From Clostridia bacterium (GTDB lineage Bacteria > Bacillota_A > Clostridia > Christensenellales > Aristaeellaceae): 48,520 nt of DNA. A program made the translations under genes and the position numbers. Positions 1 through 8,642 of this stretch are shown in pieces. The notes under the pieces are model-generated. The model had not been told where the DNA came from, ran no database searches, and worked only from the letters and a program-made list of their open reading frames with translations. Numbering within the stretch: position 1 is the stretch's first letter; every line of letters starts with the position of its first letter. Where the stretch lies: assembly GCA_017481065.1 (NCBI GenBank), contig JAFUPT010000094.1:1-48520 (forward strand). Direction: 5' to 3'.

Positions 1-1640
1 TCGGCGTAGACGCCGTTGAAGGCGGTGACGCGGATTACGGTGGTGCCGGCCTTCTTTGCGGTGATCAGGCCGTTCTTATCCACCGTCGCCACGCGGGTGG
101 TCTTGCTCTGGTAGGTGAAGCCCGCATCCTCGCCGTGGTCGGCGGAGGCGCTGATCTGGTATTTCTCGCCCACGCCCAGCTCGAGCGCGTCTGCGTTCAG
201 CGTGATCACGCTGGGAGCCGGGGTGACGTTTACCGTGCAGGATGCAGCCAAGCCGTTGTGGGTGGTGACGGTGATGATGGCCGTGCCGGTGTTTACGGCC
301 GTGATTGCGCCGCTTTCATCCACGACGGCGATGTTCTGATCCGAGCTCGCGTAAGCAAAGCTGGTCATGCTGCCATCGTTGATGACGGGCTTGAGCTGGG
401 CGGTCATGCCCATGGGAATGCTGTACTCGGCAGTTTCGATCGCCACGCTGCCGGGCGCGGGCACGACGGTTACCGTGCAGCTGCCCTTCTTGCCGTTGTA
501 GGTCTTGGCGGTGATCTTGGCGGCGCCCGCTGCCAGGGCGGTCACGCTGTTGTCGGCGTTGATTGCGATGATATCGGAATCGCTGGTCAGGGTGTATGCA
601 CCCGTGGAATTCTTGCTCAGGGCCACCTCCAGCATGGCGCTCTGGCCCACGCCCAGCTGAATCTTGCCCGTAGAGAACTTGATGGAGCTGGGAGCACGCT
701 TGACGGTGACCTCGCAATCGGCATACACGCCGTTGAAGGTGGTGACGCGGACTACCGTGGTTCCCGCCTTCTTCGCGGTGATCAGGCCGTTCTTATCCAC
801 AGCCGCAGTGCGGGCAGCCTTGGATGCGTAAGTATAGCCCGCATCATCCCCCTGGTCCACGGCGGGGATGAGCTGGAACTTTTCGCCCACGCCCAGCTCG
901 ATGGCATAGCTGTTCAGGGTCACTGCCGTGGGAGCGGGCGTGACTGTGACTGCGCAGGCGGCGGTGTAGCCGTTGTAGGTGCTGGCCGTGATGATCGCCG
1001 CGCCGGTGTTTACGGCCGTGATTTTGCCGTTTGCATCCACCACTGCGATATTTTCATCCGAGGATTCATAAGTGAACCCCGGGTTGCTGCCCTTATCGGA
1101 GCTGGGGTTCAGCTGGGCGCTCATGCCCATGGGCAGGGAGAGGCTTTCCACATCCAGCCGGATGAAGCTGGGCGCGGGCACGATCGTGAGCGTGCAGCTG
1201 GCCTTCTTGCCGTTGTAGGAAGTGGCGGTGATCTTCGCCGTGCCGGTCTGGTGGGCGGTGACCACGCCGTTTGCATCCACGGCGGCGATCCCGGAATTGC
1301 TGGACCAGCCGATGGCTCCGGCGCTATTTTTGTTTACCGTGGCCATGAGCTGCACGGACTGGCCCACGCTGACGGTCTTTTTCTTCTCGGATATCGTTAC
1401 CGAGCTGGGCGCGCGCAGGATGGTGACCTTGCATTCGGCGCTCAGGCCGCCGTATTCCACGGTGATCACGGCGGAGCCCGCGCGCTTGGCGCTGATCTTG
1501 CCGCTTGCATCCACGCTTGCATACTTCGGCTTGCTGCTGGTGAAGCTGCAGCCGGCGGTATTTACAGATTCCAGGATGAAGCTCTCGCCCACGCCGAGGC
1601 TGACCTCCTGCGCGTTCAGCACGATCTGCTTCGGCATTTC
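1..1640 (-). repeat. 717-bp higher-order tandem repeat of three Ig-like domains
   Basis: Matching landmarks recur exactly 717 bp (239 codons) apart: the TCGGCRTA-type sequence at 1, at 718 and a diverged copy at 1435. Each unit encodes three Ig-like domains, recognisable by LGVGQS/SVGQS, LPMGM and LGVGEK signatures. The copies are diverged, mostly at synonymous and surface positions, so the duplication is not recent. Confidence 0.85.
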
Positions 1641-2414
1641 AAGCCGGAAGCGCAGCTGGTTGGAGACGACGGAGCCATCCTCCATGCTGGCGTTGATATA
1701 GAGCATGTAGGGGCCCTCGGAATAGGCCGCGGTGGGAAGCTCCACCTTCTTTTCCGTCACGACGGCGACGTTCAGGCGGACTTCCTCCTCGCCCTTTTCG
1801 GGAATTTCGGCGCTCTGGATGCGGTAGGACGCGGCTTCGGAGCCAAAGGTCCATTCGATGGTGAAGCTGGAATCGCCGGCCTCGCAGGGGATCACGGCGG
1901 CGCCGTCAGGATCATGGAACCAGTTCTCCCCGAAAACCACCATCGGGGGCATGAGAGCGGGAGCCGCAGCCAGGAGCGCGGGCTCTTCGGAAGCCGCTTC
2001 AGGCGCAGCTTCGAGCACGGTTTCGGGCGCGGGCTGGGCGCTTGCATCTGCGGAAGGTTCAATCTCCGCTTCGGCTGCGGGCTCGGTATCGGGCTCAGCG
2101 GAAGGACCGGCAGGGACCTCTACGGTGGGCTCGGCAGATGCCTCGACCGCAGGTTCCGCGCTGGGTTCCGCAGCGGGCCCGGCAGAAACCTCGATAGTGG
2201 GTTCTGCGCTGGGTTCGGCAGCGGGTTCCGGGGTGGTTTCCGCCGGAATTTCTGCGGGTTCTTCAATCGCGGGTTCTTCCGCGGCAGGCTCTTCCGCCAC
2301 GGTTTCTTCCATAATGATTTCTTCCGCAGCGATGGGAAGCAGTTCTTCCGCCCCAGCAGGCATGCTGCCCAGCAGCAGCGCCAGCATCAGCAAAAGCGCA
2401 AGGATTCTCTTCAT
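1..2414 (-). CDS. Secreted bacterial Ig-like (Big_2) repeat surface protein, 3' end off-window
   Basis: The gene starts at 2414 behind GGAGG and is open for 804 codons to the left edge, so the C-terminus is missing. Residues 1-20 form a signal peptide (MKR, a Leu-rich core, then PAGAEE). About residues 22-115 are a Glu/Pro/Ala-rich low-complexity stalk. After an N-terminal beta-rich module come tandem Ig-like domains of roughly 80 residues. Each has the Big_2 pattern: a motif such as LGVGE or LPMGM, a SxNxxIAxVDxxGxITA core, then NGxxAxCxVTV. Three domain subtypes alternate in fixed order, giving a 717-bp higher-order repeat. The role is probably cell-surface adhesion or matrix binding. No anchor is visible because the end lies outside. 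The long frame open on the opposite strand is an antisense artefact of the GC-rich repeat. Confidence 0.9.
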   Translation of the reverse strand, partial: MKRILALLLMLALLLGSMPAGAEELLPIAAEEIIMEETVAEEPAAEEPAIEEPAEIPAETTPEPAAEPSAEPTIEVSAGPAAEPSAEPAVEASAEPTVEVPAGPSAEPDTEPAAEAEIEPSADASAQPAPETVLEAAPEAASEEPALLAAAPALMPPMVVFGENWFHDPDGAAVIPCEAGDSSFTIEWTFGSEAASYRIQSAEIPEKGEEEVRLNVAVVTEKKVELPTAAYSEGPYMLYINASMEDGSVVSNQLRFRLEMPKQIVLNAQEVSLGVGESFILESVNTAGCSFTSSKPKYASVDASGKISAKRAGSAVITVEYGGLSAECKVTILRAPSSVTISEKKKTVSVGQSVQLMATVNKNSAGAIGWSSNSGIAAVDANGVVTAHQTGTAKITATSYNGKKASCTLTIVPAPSFIRLDVESLSLPMGMSAQLNPSSDKGSNPGFTYESSDENIAVVDANGKITAVNTGAAIITASTYNGYTAACAVTVTPAPTAVTLNSYAIELGVGEKFQLIPAVDQGDDAGYTYASKAARTAAVDKNGLITAKKAGTTVVRVTTFNGVYADCEVTVKRAPSSIKFSTGKIQLGVGQSAMLEVALSKNSTGAYTLTSDSDIIAINADNSVTALAAGAAKITAKTYNGKKGSCTVTVVPAPGSVAIETAEYSIPMGMTAQLKPVINDGSMTSFAYASSDQNIAVVDESGAITAVNTGTAIITVTTHNGLAASCTVNVTPAPSVITLNADALELGVGEKYQISASADHGEDAGFTYQSKTTRVATVDKNGLITAKKAGTTVIRVTAFNGVYA

Positions 2415-2520
2415 ATTCCCGACCTCCATATTTTCCCATTATCCATATATTGTTATTATAATATTTTGCCGCAATTTCGTCAATTTTGCTGGAGTTAATT
2501 CCGGTGGAAGCGGAAAAGGA

Positions 2521-2550
2521 AGGGTCCGAAAGCATTTGCTTTCGGACCCT
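2521..2550 (-). terminator. Rho-independent terminator of the MATE-kinase gene
   Basis: A 13-bp perfect stem (AGGGTCCGAAAGC against its complement) with an ATTT loop lies 5 nt past the stop codon at 2556. On the minus strand it is followed by a pyrimidine/T-rich TCCTTTTCC tail. Confidence 0.85.
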
Positions 2551-2555
2551 GAGTA

Positions 2556-4538
2556 TCAGGAAACATAGCGCAGGATGACCTCGGCGGATTTTTCCAGGCC
2601 GATGGAGCTGTCCAGCGAAAGATTATAATTCTGGCTGTCGCCCCAGTTCAGGCCGGAGATGCTCTTGTAGTAGCTGGCGCGGGCCTTGTCGGAGTGGGCG
2701 ATGTTGCGCTTGGCTTCTTCGGGGGTATCGCCATAGACCTCCATCACCCGCTTTTCGCGGTAAGCCGTGGGTGCATGCACGAATACACGCACCACATTTT
2801 CATAATCCCGCAGCACATAGTCCGCGGCGCGGCCCACGATCACGCAGCTGCCGTTATCGGCGATCCTGCGGATCACCTTGTCCTGGGCGGCTACGGCCTG
2901 CTGCACCACCTTGGTGCTCAGGTAGAGCTCCTTGAGCAGCTTCGGGGAATCGGCGTTGATATCGGAGATGAATTCCCTGTCGAGGCCGCTCTCCTGGGCT
3001 GCGAGGGCGGTCATTTCCTTATAGTAGAAGGGGACGCCCAGCTTTTCGGCCACGATCTTGCCGATCTGCTTGCCGGAGGAGCCATGTTCGCGGGCGATGG
3101 TGATGATCACACCCTTCTTGGAGGGCCAGATCACGCCGCCGGTATTGGCCTTGCCATCTTCCACGGGCAGGCGGCGCAGGAAGGCGACGGTAAGGCTTGC
3201 GGCCACGATCATGGCGATCAGGTCGGCAGCGGGGGCGGCAAAGAGGATGCCCTCCACGCCGAAGAAGCGGGGAAGGAGGATTACCAGCGGAATGAAGCAC
3301 ACGATATCGCGGATCATGGAGGAAATTACCGCGTGCACCGGCTTGCCCACAGCCTGGAAGAAGATGGAGCTCATCTTTACGATGCAGGTGAAGGTGACCA
3401 GCACCAGGAAGATGCGGAAGGTCTTTGTACCAAATTCCCAGTAATCCGCAGGGTTGGGAATGTTGGTGGGCGTGCCGAAGATGCCCACTACTGCCTCGGG
3501 CGCCAGTTCAAAGAGCAGCGTGGAAGCCAGGCCGATGATGATGGTGCAGCACAGGATCAGCTTGTAGAGCTGCTTTACGCGGCCATACTTCTTCGCGCCC
3601 ATGTTGTAGCTGATGATGGGCTGGCAGCCCAGCACGATGCCCACCACGATATTGATGATCACGGTGAAAACCTTGCTTTCGATGCCGATGATGGCGATGG
3701 GAATATCCGCGCCGTACTTGCTCTGCGCGCCATACTTCGCCAGCATAATGTTGCACACCAGGGAGATGGCAACGATGGTCATCTGGGTGATGAAGGAGGA
3801 AGCGCCCAGCTGCAGCGCGCCGGAGAAGGCCTTGAAATCCGGAATGAAGCTGCGGCGGGTGAGCTTGAAGGTTTTGGTGCGGAAGAAATAGATGAAGGAG
3901 ATCACGAAGGACGCCAGCTGGCCGATCACGGTGGCCAGCGCCGCGCCGAACATGCCCCACTTGCAGCCGAAGATGAACACGGGGTCCAGGATGATGTTTA
4001 CAACCGCGCCCACCAGCATGCTCAGCATGGACCATGCGGGGCTGCCGTCCGCGCGGATTACCGCGTTCATCATGTTGGAGAGCATGTATACCGGGAAGAA
4101 GGCGAGGATCACGTTGAAATACTCGATCGCCATGCCGATGGTGTTTTCGGAAGCGCCGAAGAGCATCAGCAGCTCCTTCTTCACGGCGAAGAACACTGCG
4201 ACGAGCACGAGGCTGGTGATCAGGGTCACGGTGATGCCCGTGCCGATGGATTTATGGGCGTTTTCGCTGTCGTTCTTGCCCTGGCAGATGTTCAGGTGCG
4301 CTGCACAGCCATCGCCGTAGCACCATGCGAAGGCCTGGGCGATGATGAAGATGGGGAATACCACGCCGGTTGCGGCGTTGCCGAGGGCGCTCAGCTCGCT
4401 GTTGCCGATGAAAATCTGGTCCACAATGTTGTAGAGCGCGCTGACCAGCAGGGAGAGTACGCAGGGGATGGAGAACTTCAGCATCAGCTTGGACAGCTTT
4501 GCCTCTCCCAGGAACTGGCTGTTTTCGGATGGATTCAT
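2556..4538 (-). CDS. MATE-family efflux transporter fused to a cytidylate-kinase-like domain
   Basis: 660 residues. I chose the ATG at 4538 because AGGAGG sits 7-8 nt upstream; a longer reading to 4631 lacks a site. Residues 1 to about 455 are a MATE (MatE) transporter of the MepA/DinF type with about 12 membrane segments; it would export cationic drugs or metabolites by ion antiport. Residues about 470-660 are soluble and begin ITIAREHGSSGKQIGK, the degenerate P-loop of cytidylate-kinase-like proteins, followed by CVIVGRAADYVL and VRVFVHAP motifs typical of that family. The gene is monocistronic, with its own terminator. The kinase part may sense or phosphorylate a nucleotide to control transport; that is inference. 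Confidence 0.9.
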   Translation of the reverse strand: MNPSENSQFLGEAKLSKLMLKFSIPCVLSLLVSALYNIVDQIFIGNSELSALGNAATGVVFPIFIIAQAFAWCYGDGCAAHLNICQGKNDSENAHKSIGTGITVTLITSLVLVAVFFAVKKELLMLFGASENTIGMAIEYFNVILAFFPVYMLSNMMNAVIRADGSPAWSMLSMLVGAVVNIILDPVFIFGCKWGMFGAALATVIGQLASFVISFIYFFRTKTFKLTRRSFIPDFKAFSGALQLGASSFITQMTIVAISLVCNIMLAKYGAQSKYGADIPIAIIGIESKVFTVIINIVVGIVLGCQPIISYNMGAKKYGRVKQLYKLILCCTIIIGLASTLLFELAPEAVVGIFGTPTNIPNPADYWEFGTKTFRIFLVLVTFTCIVKMSSIFFQAVGKPVHAVISSMIRDIVCFIPLVILLPRFFGVEGILFAAPAADLIAMIVAASLTVAFLRRLPVEDGKANTGGVIWPSKKGVIITIAREHGSSGKQIGKIVAEKLGVPFYYKEMTALAAQESGLDREFISDINADSPKLLKELYLSTKVVQQAVAAQDKVIRRIADNGSCVIVGRAADYVLRDYENVVRVFVHAPTAYREKRVMEVYGDTPEEAKRNIAHSDKARASYYKSISGLNWGDSQNYNLSLDSSIGLEKSAEVILRYVS

Positions 4539-4635
4539 GGAAAACCTCCTGTTTGGTATTTGGGAGTCTTTATCAGAGGAAAGCTGCCTGAAAACTGCGG
4601 CGGCCCGGGGCGGAAATCCTGCGCAGGGCAAGAAA

Positions 4636-4672
4636 AAACAGCGCGGAAATCTGTCCGATTTCTACGCTGTTT
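4636..4672 (-). terminator. Terminator of the hydrogenase operon
   Basis: The 16-nt arms beginning AAACAGCG and ending CGCTGTTT pair with one bulge. On the minus strand the hairpin is followed by TTTTTTCTTG. It lies about 90 nt past the stop of the last hydrogenase gene (4760). Confidence 0.8.
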
Positions 4673-4759
4673 CCGGCTGACCGACCGAACCATTTTACCA
4701 TGGGAAAATGAATTTTGATCAGCACAAATTGAAAAGACTTTGTTTCCGAAGCGTGCGCT

Positions 4760-5308
4760 TTATTCAAAGCTGAGACACTTCTTCGGGCATTTTTCGATAC
4801 AGATGCCGCACTGGGCGCATTTGCCTGCATCCACTGCCCAGCTCTTCTCTGCCCGCACCACGGTGATGGCGCTTTCCGGGCAATTGCGGGCGCACAGGCC
4901 GCAGTATACGCAGGCATCGCCGCAGGTGAGCTTGCCCTTGGGCTTTTTCTTGATGCGGGTGCCAACGGTGATCAGCTCGTGCTTATCGCAGGCCACCATG
5001 TGGTAATCGGTGGTAAGGGTGATGGCCTTGGAGGAGCAGAAATCCTGGCACATGGCGCAGAAGGTGCAGCTGGTGTGGTCGAAGGTGTAGGTAATCTTAT
5101 CGCCCTCGGGAACCTTTTCCACCGTGCGGGTGATGGAGCCGGGGGAGCACACCCGGATGCACATGCCGCAGTTCAGGCATTTCTCCGGATCATAGGAGAG
5201 CCGTCCGCGGTAGCCGGGCTTGGCCTGTACATCCACCTTGGGAAACTTCACCGTGCTGGGCTTGGAAAAGAGATTGAAGATGGCTTCTTTCAGGAAGGGG
5301 AAATTCAC
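4760..5308 (-). CDS. mbhN: Hydrogenase ferredoxin-type subunit (NuoI/MbhN/EchF-like) with four [4Fe-4S] motifs
   Basis: 182 residues. It carries four CxxCxxCxxxC motifs: C44-C54, C81-C91, C133-C143 and C164-C174. Canonical NuoI, EchF and MbhN subunits carry two. The first pair precedes an unrelated linker (about 92-128) and the last pair forms a classical 2[4Fe-4S] ferredoxin fold. Its expected role is to pass electrons from reduced ferredoxin into the small subunit. It is the last gene of the operon and overlaps the small-subunit gene by 4 nt (ATGA). The additional pair may be an extra relay or a docking module for a different electron donor. Confidence 0.9.
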   Translation of the reverse strand: MNFPFLKEAIFNLFSKPSTVKFPKVDVQAKPGYRGRLSYDPEKCLNCGMCIRVCSPGSITRTVEKVPEGDKITYTFDHTSCTFCAMCQDFCSSKAITLTTDYHMVACDKHELITVGTRIKKKPKGKLTCGDACVYCGLCARNCPESAITVVRAEKSWAVDAGKCAQCGICIEKCPKKCLSFE

Positions 5309-5751
5309 TTCTGCATCGCCTCCCTCTTCTGCTTGAGTATTTCAGCCGCCTTGTACAGGCCCTCGATGATGGCCTCGGGCTTCGGCGCGCAGCCGGCGAC
5401 GACCACATCCACATGCACATACTTGTCCAGCGGGCCATCGATGGAATAGCTGCCCTTGAACACATTGCCCGAGCAGGGGCAGCTGCCCAGGGAAACCACG
5501 CATTTGGGCTTGGGCATCTGCTCCAGCGCGCGCACCAGGCGATCCTTGGACTGGCTGGTGATGGGGCCGGAAACCACGGCGATGTCCGCGTGGCGGGGGG
5601 TGCCGGCCAGCTTGAAGCCGAAGCGCTCGGCGTCGTAGCGGGGGGTGAGCACGGCCACCAGCTCGATATCGCAGCCATTGCAGGAGCCGGTGTTGATGTG
5701 GTAAAGCCAGGGAGATTTTGCCATGCTGTTGGCAATCATTTTCTTCAACAT
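5305..5751 (-). CDS. mbhJ: [NiFe]-hydrogenase small subunit (NuoB/MbhJ/EchC-like)
   Basis: 148 residues, the usual compact size of group 4 small subunits. The proximal [4Fe-4S] ligands are visible: CNGCD (C24, C27), the GSCPCSGN segment (C91/C93) and GCAPKPE (C121). There is no Tat signal and no medial or distal cluster domain, as expected for Ech/Mbh/complex I relatives. It binds the catalytic subunit and hands electrons to the active site at the cytoplasmic face of the membrane. An RBS (GGAGG) lies just upstream of the ATG at 5751. Confidence 0.93.
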   Translation of the reverse strand: MLKKMIANSMAKSPWLYHINTGSCNGCDIELVAVLTPRYDAERFGFKLAGTPRHADIAVVSGPITSQSKDRLVRALEQMPKPKCVVSLGSCPCSGNVFKGSYSIDGPLDKYVHVDVVVAGCAPKPEAIIEGLYKAAEILKQKREAMQK

Positions 5752-5762
5752 AGCGATCCTCC

Positions 5763-6713
5763 TTACAGACCCAGCCAGACCAGGATCAGGCTGAGGGATG
5801 CCAGGGCGGTGACGACCGTCCAGTAGAATTTAAACAGGTGTTCAATCTTCAACCTGGCGGTGACGGCATGGATCAGGGTCATGCACAGGATGGTGAGCAC
5901 CGCGCTGATGGCGACCAGGACCAGTATGTTCAGCGCGAGGATGCCGGTATCCAGCCCGCCGAGGAAGAGGGCGGTGAAGAGCGCCGTCATGATGAACATC
6001 TTCATCGCGGCGTTCAGCTTGAATACGCCCAGGGGCAGGCCGCTGTATTCCACCAGCGGGCCTTCGCAGATTTCCGTCTCCGCCTCGGCCACATCAAAGG
6101 GCTGGGTGCCAACCTCGGCGGGAATTACCAGCAGCATGGCCAGCGCCGCGGGGAGCAGGCTCCAATGGAAGGCGCCGCAGCCGTTTGCCGCCTGCCAGGA
6201 AACGATATCCTGCAGGGAGAAGCAGAGCGCGCTTCCGCCCACCTTCTTGGCAACCGCCAGCAGGGCGATGATCAGCGGGAGCTCGTAGGCCATCATGGCA
6301 ACCATCTCTCGGGAGATGCCCACCTCCGCATAAGGGGAGCCGGAGGCCGCGCCGCCCACGATCAGGGCAACTGCCGGGATGGTGAGCAGGTAGAGGATTA
6401 CGATCAGGTCCGCGCTTCCGGAGAAGGCGCTGAAGCCGAATACCGGGATGAACAGCATCATTACCACCAGGCTCACCATGCCCAGGATGGGGGCGAGGAT
6501 ATAGGCCAGCTTGTTGGCGGCGGCGGGAATGATGGTTTCCTTGCCCATCAGCTTGAACAGATCATAGGCGGGCTGCAGGATGGGCGGGCCGATGCGCCGC
6601 TGCATGCGGGCGAGCACCTTGCGGTCGATGCCGGCAAGCAGCAGGCCCACGATGCTTACAAACAGGAAGCCGGGGAAAACCAGGATGTGAAAAAGTGCAA
6701 TCAAAATATCCAT
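5763..6713 (-). CDS. mbhM: Hydrogenase membrane anchor subunit (NuoH/EchB/MbhM-like)
   Basis: 316 residues with about eight membrane helices. Conserved NuoH-family signatures are seen: RKVLARMQRRIGP in the first cytoplasmic loop, GGAASGSPYAEVG..REMVAMMAYELPL, and ETEICEGPLVEYSG near residue 215, which is the acidic loop lining the quinone/proton entry in complex I. It anchors the peripheral arm and couples redox change to ion movement. It lies 11 nt upstream of the small-subunit gene in the same operon. Confidence 0.93.
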   Translation of the reverse strand: MDILIALFHILVFPGFLFVSIVGLLLAGIDRKVLARMQRRIGPPILQPAYDLFKLMGKETIIPAAANKLAYILAPILGMVSLVVMMLFIPVFGFSAFSGSADLIVILYLLTIPAVALIVGGAASGSPYAEVGISREMVAMMAYELPLIIALLAVAKKVGGSALCFSLQDIVSWQAANGCGAFHWSLLPAALAMLLVIPAEVGTQPFDVAEAETEICEGPLVEYSGLPLGVFKLNAAMKMFIMTALFTALFLGGLDTGILALNILVLVAISAVLTILCMTLIHAVTARLKIEHLFKFYWTVVTALASLSLILVWLGL

Positions 6714-6728
6714 TTTCTCTCGACCTCC

Positions 6729-8642
6729 TTATACAAAGATGAATACGAACAGGATCACCAGCGCCATCGCGGCGATTACCCACATCACATAATCATTGAT
6801 GGAGCCGGAATGCATGTGCTCCATGAAGTGGAAGTAGCCCTTCAGGTCATGCTTGAAGCCCCAGAACAGGTCGCTGCCGCCGGCATGGGAGGGAACGCTC
6901 TTTTCGCCGCCGAAGAAGGTGGCGTATTTGCCATCCACAACATCCGCTTCCTTGTGCTTGATGCGGTGGTTGTTGCGGCCCAGCATGATCACGATGAACA
7001 CCGCCGCCAGCACCACCACGAACAGCAGCAGCCACAGGGTGGGATTCCAATAGCTGAATTCGACGGAGGAATAGGCCATGTCCGCAACGCCGGCGTTGGC
7101 CGCATAGCCTTCGCCCAGCATTACGTCTATATAGCGGCTCACGTTCAGCAGCGCGTTTACTGCGGGGCGCAGCAGGTATTTCTCCGCGCCGTTGTAGAAT
7201 ACGCCGGTCACCACGCACAGCGCGGCCATGATGTACATCGGGATGCGCATCGAGAGGGGCACTTCCTTCACTTCACGGCAGGTTTCCGGCAGCTGGCCGA
7301 AGAATACCGATTCGATAACCTTGATGAAGGACGCCAGGGTCATCACCGATACGATGACCGCTACGATGGTCACGAAGGCATATACGAAGTTGCCGCTCTC
7401 CACCGCCTTGGTGTAGGCTGCCTGGTAGATGATCCACTTGGAGGCGAAACCGTTGAAGGGCGGAAGACCGGAGATGGAAAATGCGCCGATCAGGAAGCAG
7501 ATGGTGGTGTGGGGCATCTTCTTGGAGAGGCCGCCCAGCTTGTCCAGGTCCATGGTGCCCGCTGCATAGAACATCGCGCCCGCGCACAGGAACAGCAGGC
7601 CCTTGAACAGCGTATGGTTCATCACATGGAAGAGGGAGCCGGTGAGGCCCAGCGCGGTGCCGAGGCCGGCGGCGGTGAGCACATAGCCGATCTGGCTGAT
7701 GGAGTGGAAGGCCAGCAGGCGCTTGAAGTTGTGCTGCGCAAGGGCCATCGTTACGCCGATGAACATGGTCACCGTGCCGAAGATGGTGATCAGCATCTGC
7801 ACGGCGCTCTGGTCCATCGCCTGGAAGAGCACATACACCAGGCGCAGCATGCCGTACACGCCCGCCTTGTTCACCATGCCCGCGAAGATCATGGAAATGG
7901 AGGTGGGAGCGGTGGTGTAGGAATCCGCCGCCGGGGTGTGGAAGGGCACGATGTAGCTCTTGGTGGCCAGGCCGATGAACATGAAGGCGAAGGCCAGCAG
8001 GGAAGTGGGGTCCAGATCCCCGGTGAGGATGGAGGCCACCTGCGCCATGTTCAGCGTGTGGCAGCGGGCATAAATGAGCGCGATGCCGAAGAGCGTGAAC
8101 GAGGAGCCGATGCTGCCGATCACCAGGTATTTAAAGCCCGCTTCCAGGGAAACCATGCGCCCGGTTCTGAAGGCGGTGAGGGCCACGGAGGCGAAGGTCA
8201 TGATTTCGATCATGACGAACATGTTGAAGATATCGCCCGTGAGCACCAGGCCCAGCGTGGAGCCGGAGAGCATGAGGTAGAGGGTGTAGTAGTGGCCGAG
8301 GTGGTGGTCCAGCTCCATGTAGCGCATGGAGTAAACGCCGGAGAGCAGGAAGGTGATCACGATCAGCAGGGCGAAGAACAGGCCCAGCGCGTCCACCTCG
8401 TAGCCGATGCCGATGGCATAGCCGCTCACCGGCTCCCAGTTGCCCATCCAGTAGGTGATGATTTCACCATCCAGCAATATCGGCTTCACCAGCGCGGCAA
8501 TCAGCACGAAGGATATGCCTGCGGCCAGCAGGGTGAGGGTGTTGCGGATTATCTTGTTGTTCGTGCCGAAGATTTCCACCAGGAACGCGCCGAGGAACAG
8601 AACCATTACGGCGAGAACCGGAAAATGTACATAGGAGATCAT
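6729..8642 (-). CDS. mbhH: Proton/sodium-conducting antiporter subunit (MrpD/NuoM/MbhH-like) with C-terminal extension
   Basis: 637 residues, longer than the roughly 500 of MrpD or MbhH. Residues 1 to about 480 are the Proton_antipo_M core of about 14 helices, with the conserved segment KSYIVPFHTPAADSY and charged residues in mid-membrane helices. A further 150 residues contain a membrane helix (LWLLLFVVVLAAVFIV), a soluble loop, and a final segment with HSGSINDYVMWVIAAMALV. That tail resembles the C-termini of NuoL/EchA-type subunits. It overlaps the NuoK-like gene by 4 nt. The extension may replace a separate MbhI subunit, which I do not find in this operon. Confidence 0.9.
   Translation of the reverse strand: MISYVHFPVLAVMVLFLGAFLVEIFGTNNKIIRNTLTLLAAGISFVLIAALVKPILLDGEIITYWMGNWEPVSGYAIGIGYEVDALGLFFALLIVITFLLSGVYSMRYMELDHHLGHYYTLYLMLSGSTLGLVLTGDIFNMFVMIEIMTFASVALTAFRTGRMVSLEAGFKYLVIGSIGSSFTLFGIALIYARCHTLNMAQVASILTGDLDPTSLLAFAFMFIGLATKSYIVPFHTPAADSYTTAPTSISMIFAGMVNKAGVYGMLRLVYVLFQAMDQSAVQMLITIFGTVTMFIGVTMALAQHNFKRLLAFHSISQIGYVLTAAGLGTALGLTGSLFHVMNHTLFKGLLFLCAGAMFYAAGTMDLDKLGGLSKKMPHTTICFLIGAFSISGLPPFNGFASKWIIYQAAYTKAVESGNFVYAFVTIVAVIVSVMTLASFIKVIESVFFGQLPETCREVKEVPLSMRIPMYIMAALCVVTGVFYNGAEKYLLRPAVNALLNVSRYIDVMLGEGYAANAGVADMAYSSVEFSYWNPTLWLLLFVVVLAAVFIVIMLGRNNHRIKHKEADVVDGKYATFFGGEKSVPSHAGGSDLFWGFKHDLKGYFHFMEHMHSGSINDYVMWVIAAMALVILFVFIFV

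Noticed and set aside
135..2498. A 787-codon open frame on the plus strand
   Set aside because: It is antisense to the Ig-like repeat gene, lacks a good RBS, and its Gly/His/Ala-rich product is the typical artefact of GC-rich sequence read backwards. The minus strand has a signal peptide, RBS and clear domains.
2694..4718. A 674-codon open frame on the plus strand
   Set aside because: It is antisense to the MATE-kinase gene and reads as a His/Asp/Gly-rich artefact with no domain.
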